Shown here: piece by piece, positions 1 through 13,606 of the stretch
How the letters are laid out: each line of letters begins with the position of its first letter
Position numbering within the stretch: position 1 is the stretch's first letter
Assembly (NCBI GenBank): GCA_013397865.1
Contig: VZTI01002067.1
Span: 136,679-200,678, forward strand
DNA: 64,000 nucleotides
Reading direction: 5' to 3'
Origin: Struthidea cinerea
Taxonomy: Eukaryota; Chordata; Aves; Passeriformes; Corcoracidae
Made by a program: the position numbers and the translations under genes
Notes under the pieces: model-generated
Told to the model about the DNA's origin: nothing
The model's input: the letters and a program-made list of their open reading frames with translations, nothing else
Database searches by the model: none

Positions 1-3000
1 GGGGAGTGGTGGCAGCGCACAAAGACGGTGGCCTTGGGAGTGGGGCTGTGGGGACACACGGCAGAGGGGCCGGAGGAGAGGGAGGCAGCGGGAGAGTGCC
101 CTGACCCGTGAAGGAGTGGCCCTGGGAAGGCCCCTCGGCCGCCCACATGCTCGCTGTCAGCTCCACGCAGGCCGCGGCCCTGATGCCTTCGCCTCCCCTG
201 CCTCGCCAGGCTGCCCGCGGGGGACGGAAGGTGACGCTCGGGCACAGTGGCACACTCTGGGGAGCACCTCCCTGTGCCCACCGCCCTGGGAACATGCTGG
301 GGGACACCACGTCCCCGTCCTGCTCTGTCCCCGGCAGCCCCAGCTTCAGGCGACGGCTCGGTGCCAGCGGCGGAGCGCGGTCCTACGGCAGCACTGAAAT
401 ACGGCGGTGGGAAGTCCCCTACTGCTCCCTGTGTAGCATTTTATCTTAATAACATTTTATCTTGGATGACAAGCCTGTATAATGTGGTTTAAAAGCCACG
501 GCTACGCTGACACCAGAACAGGGGGAAGGAAAAAAGCTCTTTTCTCCCGTCTAATACATTTGCTGAGGTCACAACTTGCGAACCTCTCGCTGTATCTCGC
601 TCGCCAAGCTGGGAGCTGCTTTGTAGAGCGGCTCAGAGGCAGCGGCGGGAGCTCAGCCCTGCTCCTCCCTCCCGCTCAGGGTTCCGGCTATAAAGGCTCC
701 GGCTCTCGCTTTCCTTTGCAGTTTTGGCTGGGGGAGGTCTGTTCTTCCCCCCCTGCTCCGTGCAGTGAGTGCTGGAGGCTTTGAAGGGGGAACTGCGAGG
801 CTTTGCTGCAGCCCAAGGCTGGCGGGAGGCCGAGTCCCATGGAGTGACCTGCCTATCCCACCTGCACCATCAGCACAGCCCTTGCATGGCCCAGACTGCC
901 TCCAACAGGGCTATCCCAGACCACGCTGACCATCCCAGGGCCACCGCGTGGATCACCACTCCTGCAGAACCCAAATCTCCCGGGCATGCTGCTCCTGCTG
1001 CTGCAGGCGCCGCAGCGGTGCTGCACAGCGCGGCGTCATTAGGGAGACAGCAATTCTGGTCTAATTGCCAGTGGTTCACAGCAAACATGGCAGGCTCTGC
1101 CTGCTCGGAACACAACCGTGGAGTCACGCTAAAGACAAAGGAGGCCCGAAAGAAAGACTAAGAGCAGACATTAAACCAGAGAGGGGACAGCAGCACACAG
1201 CCAGGTTGACTTGGGGAGGGAGAAGACACTGACCCAGCAATGAGGGTTAAGCTCTTCTTGTGAGAGCTAATTTAAGGTCAGGCAAATCCTGCTGACAGAT
1301 TATTTTTCACCTACAACGTTCAGATCGGTGGCTCGGCCACCGCGGCGCAGCAGGAGCTGGAGAGCAGCTGGAGGAGCTGCTGGAAGTGCCGTGGCCCAGG
1401 CTGGAGAACAGGACAGCCCTGTCCCTGCGCAGGACCGTGAGCAGACCCCTGCCCCACACTGGGGTCCCCCTCACACCAACAGCAGCCAGAGCAGCCCAGC
1501 AGCCTTTGCCAAGACCCAGGCAAATCCCACCCTGTGCAGCCACGCTGGGGGTGCCCCAGGAGGGACGGGAGTCTCCCCCCACCCCAGGCTGTCACTCTGT
1601 CACCTCTGCTTTGCTGTGACAGACAGACAAGCCCCAGCTTGCAGGACCATCAATTATTCACACGCACTATTTCTGAATATTGATGTTAAAAGCAAACTCC
1701 CGGCTTGCCCCTCGCCTGCGTCTCCAACGGGATTTTCACGCCACAAGGACCCACGTTCCTGAGGAGCCATTGGGGGAAGGGACACACGGAGGGACCTTCA
1801 CTGCCACCAGCGAGGTCTGCTGGCACCGGGTCAGGGGTCTGCAATTCAGGGTGGGATAAGAAACCCCTGGGGCTGGGGAACATCCCATCCTGCTCCTGAG
1901 GGATCCAGCCCAGCTGACGGAGCAGGGAGGAAGGCTCGGGGAATAAAAGGATGTGTCTGTCACAGACAAAAGGAGCTTGCTCTACCCCTCACTTGTTCAC
2001 AAGAAAATATTTGTAAACAAATGCTTCCTGCTTGTGTTTATCCAACTTTAAGAGACTTTAAATGGAAGCCTGCTCCCCGCACTGTATCATTACCCTTCAT
2101 TATTTCAATTTTCCAGGCTTTAGGTGGCTGGAGAAGGAAAACACAGGATAATGCACCACTCAGAAAGCTGCAGGAAGTTAAACTGGGAGAGAAGCAAGCC
2201 CAAGCAACCCGGTGACACCAGGCCCACGTGGTGGGCACTGTCCATGCAGACCCAGCACAGCTCCTGCACCCGGGGCAGGAGAGGAAAAGCGATTCTGGCT
2301 CTTTGTGTCAAGAAAGAACAGCAAAATGTCGCAGCCACAGACACCTTGACTGGCCCAAAACACCAGGGATGCTCCAGCTGGATGCTTCTCCGGGCTGGAG
2401 CACCTCACCCAAGCCATGCCAGACCATCCTTACTCAAAAGGCCCCTCCTCCCTTGGCCTAAAGAGGCTCTGGTGATGGACTAAGTGTCCGTCACACACAG
2501 CCGAGGTTCCACTGACTCACTTGTCATCAGTAGGTGCTGGAACAACCAAAGGACAGCTGACAAATGCCCACAGGAAAGGAACACTCTTGAAACAGGGAAG
2601 GGCTCCAAAAAGAAATCTCATTTGTAGATCATTGCCTTGATATCTCAGCATTTTTTTACTTCACAATTCTGTTTCATATAGCCCTGTTTATTGCACTGAT
2701 ATCTCATCCTGCAGATTCATCTCGGATCATCGTTAAGGTTCCTCCCTGGCTTGCAGAGATGCCTCTGCTTATCGTAAAACTCTATGTTGAAATTTCAGAT
2801 TAATTAAAAGCTGTAAATTGCAAAGCCAGATGCGATAACTCACATCTTCACCCTTCCAAAAAAACCCCCGCAAAACCAACCAAAAACCAGGAGAATGAGG
2901 AAAGTGTGAAAGTCTCGGTTTACAGCACGGCCTGTCCCCCGAGATGGGTTCATCCTCACTGTGACCCAGCCAGCGCTGCCACCGAGGGTCCCCAGAGACA

Positions 3001-4050
3001 CCTGTGGCAGGGAGTGACACGCAAACCCCCGGCGTCCCTTCCCGGTGACACCCGGTGCCACCCCGGCGAGGCCGGTGACGGTGCTGCCGCTCGGGGCGCA
3101 CGGAGAGGCGATGCTGGGCAGCGCACCGTGCCAAAGGGCCCCCGGGCGGGAGGGGAGCCCCGCAGCCACCCCAAATCCCATCTGACCGAGCTCCGCTGTC
3201 CCGGGAGCCGGGGCGGCGCCGGCGGGAGCGGGTCCCGCCCCACCGCCCGCGCAGCTGCGGCAGCGGAGAGGGGACAGACGCCATCCCCCCCGGGCCGGGG
3301 ACGCTGCTCCCCGTGCCCAAGGACGTTCACGCAGCCGTGACCACCATCTGCTCGCTGGCAGCACGAGCCAGCTCGGCCTCCAGCGCCGCGGCATCGCCTG
3401 AACGCGGGCACGGGGGTCACCCCCTGCTCCTGCCCTGCCAGCCCCGCTCCAAACACCGCCCTACCGGCGCTCCACTCACACCCCTAAGAGAGGAGGAAGA
3501 GGAGGTGTTTCCTCCGATTCCCCCCAGTTCCAGCTGCCCGCAGGCTGGTTTGACTGGTGCTACTCCCGCTGCCCTCATCCCATCGCTCCTGGGCGCTCCG
3601 GGAGCGGGGCAGGCAGCAACATCCCTCCCTTGCCGAGCTCCCACTCACTGCAGATCTCTTAATGCATTTCTTGGCCAAGGGTGAGGAGATTAAACACGCC
3701 GTAGAAGGAGAGCTGACACAAGCTGACAGACCTGAATCTTCTGCACACGCATAAGTGCCAGTCCTCATCACAAGGATGCTCATTTGCCAGCCTCATACCT
3801 ATCACTTGGGCTGGGAGTCAATCTAAATAAAGCAAATTCACTTGTTCTGAGGGGGAGAGGGAGTCGCTGGGCTGTCATAAGGTTGAACTCAGCTGGCATC
3901 ATTCTAAAGTGGAAGGTGCTGCAGGAGCAGAAAGCAGAGGGCTTTCAGCCTCCCAGGAGCCCGAGGAAGGGAGTTTTCCTTAGCTTGAAAGCAGCTGAGC
4001 CAGGAGAAACCATCAGCCCCAGGCCCATGGCTGTGAGGAACTGGGCGGGG

Positions 4051-4222
4051 GAGTCACGGAGTCACAGGATCACTGAGGTTGGAAAAGCCCTCTGAGACCA
4101 TCGAGTCCAACCTGTGCCCGATCCCCACCTTGTCACCCACTAAGTGCCACGTCCAGTCCTTCCTTGGACACCTCCAGGGATGGGGACTGCACCAGCTCCC
4201 TGGGCAGCCCTATCCATGTGCC
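4051..4222 (-). repeat. CR1 LINE 3' fragment
   Basis: The plus strand reads as the reverse complement of an avian CR1 3' end: tandem TCACxGA-type terminal repeats, then AGGTTGGAAAAGCCCTCTGA, ATCGAGTCCAACCTG and CCTCCAGGGATGGGGACT. The element is therefore inserted in minus orientation and truncated at its 5' end, as is usual for CR1. Confidence 0.88.
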
Positions 4223-4340
4223 AGAAGTGAGACAGGAGCACAGCCAGACTGACTCCTCCTGCTCACTTGAGCCAGCCCCGCCAGGACAGCAAATTTCAGC
4301 TTGTTCCACTCTGACACAGAGCCCAGCCACCCCGACACTC

Positions 4341-4476
4341 ACAGACTGGTTTGGGTTGGAAGGGACCTTAAAAATCATCCAGTTCCACCCCCTGCCATGG
4401 GCAGGTACACCTTCCACTAGACCAGGTTGCTCCAAGCCCTGCCCAACACTTCCAGGGAAAGAGGATCCACAACTTG
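4341..4476 (-). repeat. CR1 LINE 3' fragment
   Basis: Contains GGTTTGGGTTGGAAGGGACC, CCACCCCCTGCCATGGGCAG and CACTAGACCAGGTTGCTCC, hallmarks of the reverse complement of an avian CR1 3' end. It lies about 120 bases from another minus-oriented fragment but is a different CR1 subtype. Confidence 0.9.
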
Positions 4477-5450
4477 TATCCCTCTCCTTCCCTCCTACCC
4501 TCCAGCGCTTGGTTGCAAGGATTAAGACTCATTTCCAATGAAGTTTTCATTATTTTCTGCTCTCCTTCTTTATTCCCCAACTCATTTGCATTACAAAAAA
4601 ATTAAACAAAAGCTGCTTTTTTGAATCTCCACTCATTACTCCCATTACATTTGTTAACATCATTATCTTCAGCTGAAGATGGCAACTATTATCAAATGTT
4701 GCAGAGCTGCTGCAGACCTCTTGCTATATTACACTGGAAAATTGCTTTAATGCTTATGCTTTTAGTGGTTTGAAAAAACCAGCTATAGCATTAGAAGCCA
4801 TAAAGAAGATAAAAAAGTGCATCATTCAATAATATGTGCGTTTTTTCCCCTTTACACTGAAATATAAATACATGAAGGTAAAGCAAGATGCAAAAGCTCT
4901 TCCTCCTCTTCAGTGATCCAGCCCAGGCCCTCTGATCTGACCCTCACTGTCTCCCTCTCCAACAATTTTCTTCAGGAAAAGTTGTTAAAATGAAAGCTTG
5001 GATCAAAAGGAAATCATTCTAAAGACAAAATAGTCAAATTTTCCAGATTTTGGCAAAATATTTCTGACAAAGGAGAAATGCCCAGGGCATGGGTGCTGAA
5101 TCCCTGGATTTACCAGGGAAGGAAAGCCCCAAGGGACAGGCTGAGGTAGCCCTGGCCAGAGGGAAGGCGGTGAGGAGGGGTCTGATGACAGAGATACGTC
5201 TCAGGGTCCCACTGCCTCCCACTTCCAACTGGAAACCAACACGGAAAACCCTTGGAGCACTGGTAACATCTCTGCTCAGCTTGGCCCAGCTCGCTGGGAG
5301 GGCGTTTAACAAGAGCAGGCTGAACACAAGTGCGCGGAAGCTGGAGAGGCAAGACTTGGCAGGGCAGAACGGAACTGGGGCTGGGGCTTCCAAATCTCCC
5401 TCCCAAGGAAATTATATGTCTCCAGGGTCACCAGGAAAACAAAACAGACA

Positions 5451-5592
5451 GAAGAAATCCTTCCCTGTGAGGGGGGAGGCCCTGGCACAGGATGCCCAGA
5501 GAAGCTGTGGCTGCCCCATCCCTGGCAGTGTCCACGGCCAGGTTGGACAGGCTTGGAGCAACCTGGGATAGTGGAAGGGGTCCCTGTGGACT
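5451..5592 (+). repeat. CR1 LINE 3' fragment
   Basis: Sense-oriented CR1 sequence with GAAGAAATCC, CCTGGCACAGGATGCCCAGA, GCCCCATCCCTGGCAGTGTC and TTGGAGCAACCTGGGATAGT. The terminal repeat is degenerate. Confidence 0.88.
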
Positions 5593-7487
5593 GTGCTGCC
5601 CCTCACCCAGGCCATTCCAGCTCTGAGGATGGGACAGCACAGCTTGGGAGCTGGGACCATGCACAAATCCCACTCCAGCACGGCCAGAGCTGATTTACGG
5701 CAGCTGCAGGAGAGGTCAGGGCTTGATAGGCTTTCATCGATCAGTTAATTAAACCCAGGCAAAATAAACATAATGAACGCAAAAATTTACAGCCTCTGCC
5801 ACGGGTTCAGGTGCAAGTGGAGCTTAACCCACCCATCTTCTCTCCTAACAAGCCAGGGCAGGCTGGGCTTTTGAAGGAGACCTCTGTGGGGTGGGCAGGA
5901 CGCGCAGGGGCTGCGCTCCTACCTGCAGCACAAATAGTACTTCTAATGAGGGCCAAGTGCCAAAACCGAGGCAGCACAGAAGTGCCAAGCCCTGCCAGAA
6001 AGGAGCCCAGAGTGTGTCTGTCCCCCAGCACAGGCCCTGGCACACTCGCAGGGCGGCACGTGAAGCGTGACACCACAATGACCTGCTTTAACCACGCGCC
6101 GGTGCAGAACTCACGCAGCCCCTGCTGGAAGCTCATGCTTGGTCACACAGCCCACGAGACCCACACAAAGAGATTTAAATTATCACTTTGTTTTCCATCA
6201 GGCTTTTGGTGTTGATTTAAGCTGCCCAAACAAATAATTACGGTCTTATCTCCATCACGCAGCAGCATTAGCCACAATTCATCATTTTTAGCTTGTTTCA
6301 GGCATTGTGTATATATGGAGAAATAAAGAAGGAACTCAGCCATTCCCATTTCATAGGACCTGGCATTGCAAGATGGGCATTTGGTTACATCTGCTCCTGA
6401 CTAGAACAAAAATGAAATCTCTGAAGAACTCTGCAGGAAAGAGAAACACGTGTGTGTTTTTAACAGCTTTGGGAAATGAGACCAGCAGATCTGCAGAGCT
6501 GAGATGCAGAAATGATGCTCAGCAGGGTCACACAGGGATGTGGTCCACACCCTTCCCTTCCCCAGCCTCAGGCAGGGGATCCCCCAGCAGATTTCCAGCA
6601 GTGGTTATGCAGCTGCAAACTGGAGCCGGAGCCCTCGGCACCCAGAGCACTGGAGGAGCCAAAACCTGGCTCACCCGGAGAGCCAGGCCGGAGTTAACTA
6701 TAACTCACAGGCAATCCCCAGATAAGACACGACAGGTTATGCCAGAGCTCTGCCAAGAAAGATCACGGGGATGATTATGAAGTTAATTCTCGACACCGCC
6801 GGGCGCGTGTTGTACATCCAGCGTATGCAATAGCCATAGCTCCTGTTTAAACACCGGGATGTGCCAGGATGTCGGATCGATTACACAACAGCGAGCGCAG
6901 GGAGCAGCGCTAAGCACATGGAAGCGGTCCAAGGAGCAGAGAGAGCTCACCTGGGGAAGGCAGCAAACGTCTCCCTGGAAGGAGCTGCGCGGCTTGAACC
7001 CTGCCTGGCAGGGGGAAAACCCACCCAGGCACCCACAGCCGGGCACCTGACTGCCAGCCCTCGCCCCAGGGCTGCTTCCCAAGGCTTGCTGCTCGTGAGC
7101 GCTCACACTGTGGCACAGCTTTGCTCCTGGGATCCGTACGAGTGTGAAACAAGCTGCAGAAACATCAGCGCTCCTCCGCGCTCGGGAGGCGGCTGTGAAA
7201 CCGCAGCGCCAAACGGGGCTGCAGCGCCAGGCTCCGGCACCCCGAGCTCGCAGGGCCAGGCTGCACACGGGCTGCGAGCCACAGGGACACGAAATGACAC
7301 ACGAGGGGCAGCTCCAGCGCTGGCCCCAGCTCCTGCTGCCCGCAGCACGCTGCTCCTCCCCGGTGCAAAGGAGATCTGGTTTGTGGGGAGAAGCAGCTAC
7401 GAGCAATCAGTTGGGGGCTGAAGCAGGGTCTGGTCAACGCAAAGCCACGACCAGCACGGAGATTTTATCTCAGCCACCATTAAAACT

Positions 7488-7554
7488 CCCCAGGGATGGG
7501 GAAACACAGACCTGTCCTTTCCCTTGCTCCCCAGGGATGGGGAAACACATCCCA
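7488..7554. repeat. Direct repeat of CTCCCCAGGGATGGGGAAAC
   Basis: Two near-identical copies of about 24 bases, roughly 40 bases apart, within DSCAML1 intron 3. This looks like a local duplication, and I assign no function. Confidence 0.75.
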
Positions 7555-8298
7555 AGCTTCCCCTTGACCAGCACAGGGATGATCTCTGTGCCTGCACCAC
7601 CATTTGCTTCCCCAGCCCTGTGACAGCATTTACAACCCTCCACAGTGCCAAGCTCCAAGCACCGGGCTGGCTTGGGCAAGAGAAACCACTTCTCCTCAAG
7701 CTGAGTCTGCCTGTGAAGGGTACCCCTCACTAGGGATGCCTGGCACGGAGGGAAGAGCGGGCACGGGGAGGATGGGGAGGGGCGACAGCACTCAAGCAAA
7801 GAGGACCCAGCTGGTTGTGACATGCTCAGCCATGAAAAATTATAGTTTTAAAGCTGCTTTCAGTGGAAAGACCCAGAACATGCAACGGAGGCTCTGGAAA
7901 GGAATATTAAACACTGCAGAAATAAAAGGTATTGCTCAAGAGAAAACATAACAAGGCTGAAACCCAGCGTGGTGCAGCCTTCAGATGAAATGGAGATGAG
8001 CTGCGAATGAATTGCTCCCTCTTAAGGGAATTTCTGGCTTTTTAAGGAGGGAGGGCACACCCGTCCTTCCCGGCCTCGCCGGAGGGTGAGGGTGAGGTGG
8101 GATCCAGGGATGCTCCCCGGGCCATGCCGGGGACTACAGCTCCCACCGGGCCCTGCCATCCTGCCCATCACCGGGAGAGCCAGCTGGGCACCATCCCACC
8201 CTGGGGAGGGTCTGCATGCCAAAAAACAGAGACCAGGAGTCAGGGCAGAGCCCAGAGCCCCTGGAGCACAGCCAGGGGAGGGTAGTCAAGGCCCCAAG

Positions 8299-8425
8299 GC
8301 TGCCAGAGCTCCAGGAGTGTTTGGACAACGCTCCCAGGCACAGGGTGGGATTGTTGGGGGTCTGTGCAGGACCAGGACTTCGATGGTCCTTGGGGGTACT
8401 TTCCAAACCAGAATATTCCACACTT
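8299..8425 (+). repeat. CR1 LINE 3' fragment
   Basis: Sense-oriented fragment of another CR1 subtype: CCAGGAGTGTTTGGACAACG, CACAGGGTGGGATTGTTGGG and a decayed TTTCCAAACCAGAATATTCC end. Confidence 0.82.
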
Positions 8426-10226
8426 CTGTGGCCTCCTGCCAGTCCCCCAGCCCTGCACAGGCCCTGCCATGCCCAGCCTCTCCACACGCCCCATTTCCTG
8501 GTGACATGTTACACGAGAATCTCAATTTCCAGTTAAAAATAACACCAGTTTCTAACCCTCGAAGGTGCAGAAAAATGTGACCTCTAAAAATCCCGAAACT
8601 GAAAGGCAAAGCAAATGAGTCCCAAATTTGTCTACGCTATAAACGTCAATTTCTTTTTGAAAGAAATGAATGTTTTTGATGAATGTTTTCTTGAATGCCT
8701 GCTTTTGGCAGTGCTGCCATCTGTGAAAAATCTCTGCCACGCTCGCTATTAAGATTTCATTTCCAAGAAGAGCTCATAGCTGCTTTAATAAATGGTTAAA
8801 AGATTGTCAGGGGTCCAAAGGGCCAGCAGCTTGTTTACCACAAGTGGCTTCTGTCACCAAGCAAAGCACCTTTGACTGATAAGCTTACAGCCCGCCAGGC
8901 CACATGCAGCTTCCTCCCAGCCCTCAACGAGCCGCACTTTGAGAAGCACTTCAGCAATGTCGGGCACTTAGGAACCTAATCCCAATCGACTCTGAATGAG
9001 ATTTACAGTCCTGAATGGCCAGCTCGCTTCGGAGAGGTCCCTGGGTCATGCCGAGCCTCATAGAGGTTTCACCCCACATCCCCCAGCCGTGGGCTGGCCT
9101 TTTAACACCACTCATTAACAAAAAGCACAAATCCTCACCCCAGTGAGCCCCCAGGGCGGGCTCTGGGCTCTGAAGCAGCACCAAAAATCCGTCAGAAGGG
9201 GCTGAGGGCACATCCAGCAGCCCCAGCCTGGGCTGTGCCCACCAGCCTGGCACTGGGGACGCCCTGCAGACGCCAGACCCAGAGCAGCCCACCCCTTTTT
9301 AGGGCCGCAGACCCCACGGTCTGTGGTGTATCCGTGTCACAGCAAAGGGCAGGGACCCGAGGAGCCTTCCCTGAGCGTGTCAGCACCAGGGCTCCACGGC
9401 TTATGAAATGGAGTCCTGAAATGGCTGGTGTATTTGTAGATCCTCTGCGTGACTGAATCAAGAGGAACAATAAGATCTTTTTCCAGATTCGGCAAACATC
9501 AGTATAATAAAAAAAATTAATTATATGCTTGAACACATGCACCAGAGCAATGCCCTGTATTTTCTCCTAATTGTTCTCCAAGCCTTGCAGAGCCACATTT
9601 AAATAAAAATGAAGCAGTTATTTAAACCGCAATTAAAGATGGAGCAATTTATTTTTAAACTTGAACTATCGTCAGCAGAGCAGGAGGGGAGGAAGGGGGG
9701 CTGCACTGGGACCCCTGGTGCCACGCAGGGCAGATGCCACCGGCCACTGGAGCCGCACTGCTCCAAGAAGGAAGGCAAAGGCAAAGGCACAGAGCAGAGA
9801 CTTCCAGCAGCCCCACCAAGGGGTGCTGGCTGCTTCCTCCCCGTGCCACAGCTGCTCCTCGCTGGCACACACCACAGCAGCCCACCCCTGACCCCACAGC
9901 CCCGCTGCTGTCACGCGAAGGACAAGGATTTGGGTTGTACCCCCTGGGAAGGTTTAGCCCGGGCTCCACGGCCGGGATCGGCTCCTCCCCACCCGACGGG
10001 CGGGATGTTTTGGGAGGCATCTGCACCACCGGGCTCCTTTCCTTCCAACCAGGGGCTCCTTTCCTTTCAGCCAGGTGCCCGTCAGCACAAGCCCAGATTC
10101 TCCCCCCAAAAACCAGCCCTGGGAAGGCCACCCAGGGGACTCAGCCCTGCCTGCCCCGGAGGGGTGACCACCAGCCAGTGTCCTGTGCCCGGAGCAGGGA
10201 GCACCCTCGACAGCAAGAGGCGGCTG

Positions 10227-10281
10227 NNNNNNNNNNNNNNNNNNNNNNNNNNNNNNNNNNNNNNNNNNNNNNNNNNNNNNN
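10227..10281. other. Assembly gap, 55 N
   Basis: A run of 55 undetermined bases inside DSCAML1 intron 3. Open frames crossing it are artefacts. Confidence 0.99.
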
Positions 10282-12000
10282 GAGGGAGGAAGAGCAGCAA
10301 CCACAACAAAAACCCACCCTCTCTTTTCATAAGACAGCAGAATTTATCAGCCTGCAGCCCTTCACATCTGTCTCCTCATACAAAATGAAAGAGGCTTTGA
10401 AAAACAGAGGAGATGAAATAAAGCCGTCTGTGTGAGGAAGCTGGCATCTCTGCCACTGTCACTGTCACCATGGCAGGAATAATGACCGTGATTGTTTCTG
10501 CATCTGGGGATGTGCGCGGGTGCACGGGGAGGAGGGGGAGGAAGACGCACACCCACACCACCCCCGCCCCCTGTCCACGAGCCCCCAGCCCCGTCTGGGA
10601 TGAGCTGGCCGGGCACAGGCCACCCATGCCGGTGGCACAAGATGTGGTGACTTCAGCTCTGCTGCAGCTCCTCTCCCTCGCAGCCCAGCACAGGCCCCAG
10701 GGGCAGGTGGCTCAGGCTCACACAAACATGTGGTTTGGGAAGAGCTTTGACCTGCACAGCTCTCACATCACTCGGCTTTGCTGTAGCAATTACTGCCCGG
10801 GCAGGCTCTGCTCCCGGGGGAGACCTGGGGCAGCAGGACAGGAGCCAGCAGCGGCTTCTCGTCGTCAGATGACATTTAAATAGAGGTATAAAAGGACAAA
10901 GATTGGGGCTGGGGGGAGAACCTGAAGGTGCCAGCAAACCCATTTCTCAGAACTGGCTTCGGCATTTTTTTGGGATGATTCTCAGGACTCTCCTGTGCAG
11001 AGCCACGAGCTGGACTCCGGTGGGTCCCTTCCAGTTGGGGATATTGTACGTTTCTATTCTGTTCTAGGATTTTCAAGAGGACTTTGGAGCATTCCAAGCC
11101 CATCAGGCTGGTAGCAGAACCCCTCAGGCTGCTCATGAGTTGCACGCCCATACAGAGCCCCCAGCCCAGCACGCACATTGTCCTGCCCAGCGCATGGAGT
11201 GCTGATCACGGCCTCAGCCCGAGCTGCTCCAGTGCCCTACAGAAACTCCCATCCCGGAGGATTTCAGCTCTCTGCCAGCAGGAAGGTTTTTAAAACGCAC
11301 AAAAGCATTAGAATTTATCAAGTGCCCTGTGAGCAGGGAGACAAGACCACGGCCCTTGTGATTCAGCAAGGACCTGAGTGCTCCAGGCGGGGTTCTGCGG
11401 GCAGGCAGGAGGGTGCTGCGTTCAGCAAGGTGCACGAGGCACGTGTAGCACCGGGTTTCCTTACAGAGCTCAGCTCCACTGCCAGCTGTGCCCTGCAACC
11501 TTCTCTGGGGGCTGGTGCTCAGCACAGAATCCTCTCACGGGGATGTGCGGCGCACGCTCCAAGAGTCTCCGAGTGGCTCCAGGGAAGCCCAAACACCTCT
11601 AAGGTTCATCAGCCCCAAACCCCTCCTGCCCAGGTCATTGCCCTTCTCCCCATGCCACCAGTGGGGTGCTCCAGGGGACTTCCCTCTTGTCCCCAACTTC
11701 CTGGCCATCGCCTGAAAAACCTCAATGTGCCATTCAGAGTGACTGGAATGACATATCCCAGCACACAGAGTCACCCTGGGACTCGGGAGAGCCAGCAGAC
11801 CCTTCCTCCATGCATCTCCTCCAGCTGATCTCTTCCTCCTCCTGCTCTCTGCACTCCAGGAAGAGATTTACACCCCACCTGCCTCTCATGGGATCTCCAG
11901 ACCCTCAGGCATCCATCCCACCCTCTATTCACCGTTCATCCCTCCCCTGCGGCACAGCTGCTCCTCGGGGTGGCTGGAGAGTCACACAGGTGCACTAAAG

Positions 12001-12183
12001 GGTGGCCCTGGCACAGGGTGCCCAGAGCAGCTGTGGCTGCCCCTGGATCCCTGGCAGTGCCCAAGGCCAGGTTGGATGGGGCTTGGAGCCACCTGGGATA
12101 GCAGAAGGTGTCCCTGCCCTTGGCAGGAGTGGGATGAGATGCTCTGAGGTCACTTCTAGCCCAAACCATCCCATGGGTCTGTG
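12001..12183 (+). repeat. CR1 LINE 3' fragment
   Basis: Sense CR1: CCTGGCACAGGGTGCCCAGA, AAGGCCAGGTTGGATGGGGC, GATAGCAGAAGGTGTCCCTG and a CCCAAACCATCCCATGGGTC end. Confidence 0.9.
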
Positions 12184-13580
12184 ATCCCTTTCTCTGCTCT
12201 CAGCCAAAGCTTCCCTCTCCTGCAGATGCTGCCACAGCACAGCAAAATCCGCCAGCAGCTTTGGTCTGGGACAGCCCGAGCTCAGCGTCACCAAATCCCC
12301 ATTCGGGTCCTGCTGCGTGGCCGGGGAGGCTGGGAGCCCGCGGAATCGGGGCACCAGGAGGTGACGCGGGGAGCGGGGCGGCCACCTCGGCTCTGGCAGC
12401 GCCCGGGCTGCTCACAGGCTGCTGTTTACTTGTTGTGGTCCCTGCGTGTGCCGTGTGTGCATGCGTGTGGAGATTGTCTCCAACGTGACTCTGCATTATC
12501 AGGGCTATAATGAGTCCTTGTTAAAGTGGATTTGATGGAATAATTATATTCCAAAAAAACCTGCGGGAAAGCGCTCTCCCCTCTTAAAGGGCAGGATCAT
12601 CAAACGTTCTCGCCACATTATTTGCAGTCACACCTTCTGCTGCATCTGCTCCTTTTAAAATCTCTAACTCCAATCTGATCTGAATATATAAATCTGAATT
12701 ATCACAGCAAAAGGAGATGTGCTCACACCTTTTTTTATCTGTTGCCATGGCGATTAGATAAAATTCACGCCAAGTCTCTGGGGAAGGATGAAATGATTTC
12801 AGACAGAATCTCACCCCACTTGGTGAGAATAACGCCTGGAGCTACTTCCCTCTGTAACAGGTCTGGGCACATGTCGCAGCCAGAGAGGGTGGCAAGGGGT
12901 GGGGGAGAAGCCAGGACACCTTTGGAGATCTCGAGGTCGACAGGGGAAAAGGTTTTGCAGCGCCCCCAGACAGGGAAGGACAGGACGACGCTCGCTCCGA
13001 TCACATCAGGCGGCTCCGCGCTGCGGCTCTGCCCGTCCCGGGCACAAGTGACAAAACCCAGCTGAAAAGGCCAAGCCTCGGCCAGCCCTGTGCCCAGTGG
13101 CCCCTCTCGGAGCTGCCCGTGTGTGCCATCGCTCCCTGCACACGCCGGGCAGGCGGCGCAGCCCGGGAAGGGCCAGGTCGGAGCCAGCGGCTCCGCGCTC
13201 GGCCGCAGGGACAGCGGGGACACGGCAGCAGGGTGGCCCCGTGCCCGCTCCGAGTCACAGCGTCCTGCTTTAAACCAGCCGGGGCTGTCCCACACTCGGG
13301 CCAAACCACCCCAAAACACCAGCCCTCAGCAACTCCTCTCTGCCCCCAAACCTCTCCGCGAAGCCGAACACACAAACAAGGGCAGCCTTTGGCCTCGCCG
13401 TGTTTATTCTGTCCCAGCTTCCAGCTTTTCCCCAGTGACGGGAGCCTGATGTCCCCCAGAATGAGCCCATTGACACAAGGACAATGCCGAATTATCCAGG
13501 TCCTGGCCCTTCTGCCCCCTGGATCTTCCCCCCCGTGCCCCTCGGCACGCAGCACCCACCCGGGGGGGAATGCTGTGCCC

Positions 13581-13606
13581 AGAAATCCCAGAAATCCCAG
13601 AAATCC
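13581..13606. repeat. Short tandem repeat, AGAAATCCC x3
   Basis: Three near-perfect copies of a 9-base unit. In one frame it yields a spurious repeating tripeptide; no gene is involved. Confidence 0.85.

Noticed and set aside
686..720. TATAAA with downstream CTTTGCAG, resembling a promoter or acceptor
   Set aside because: Isolated motifs in an intron on the strand opposite to the gene, with no exon following.
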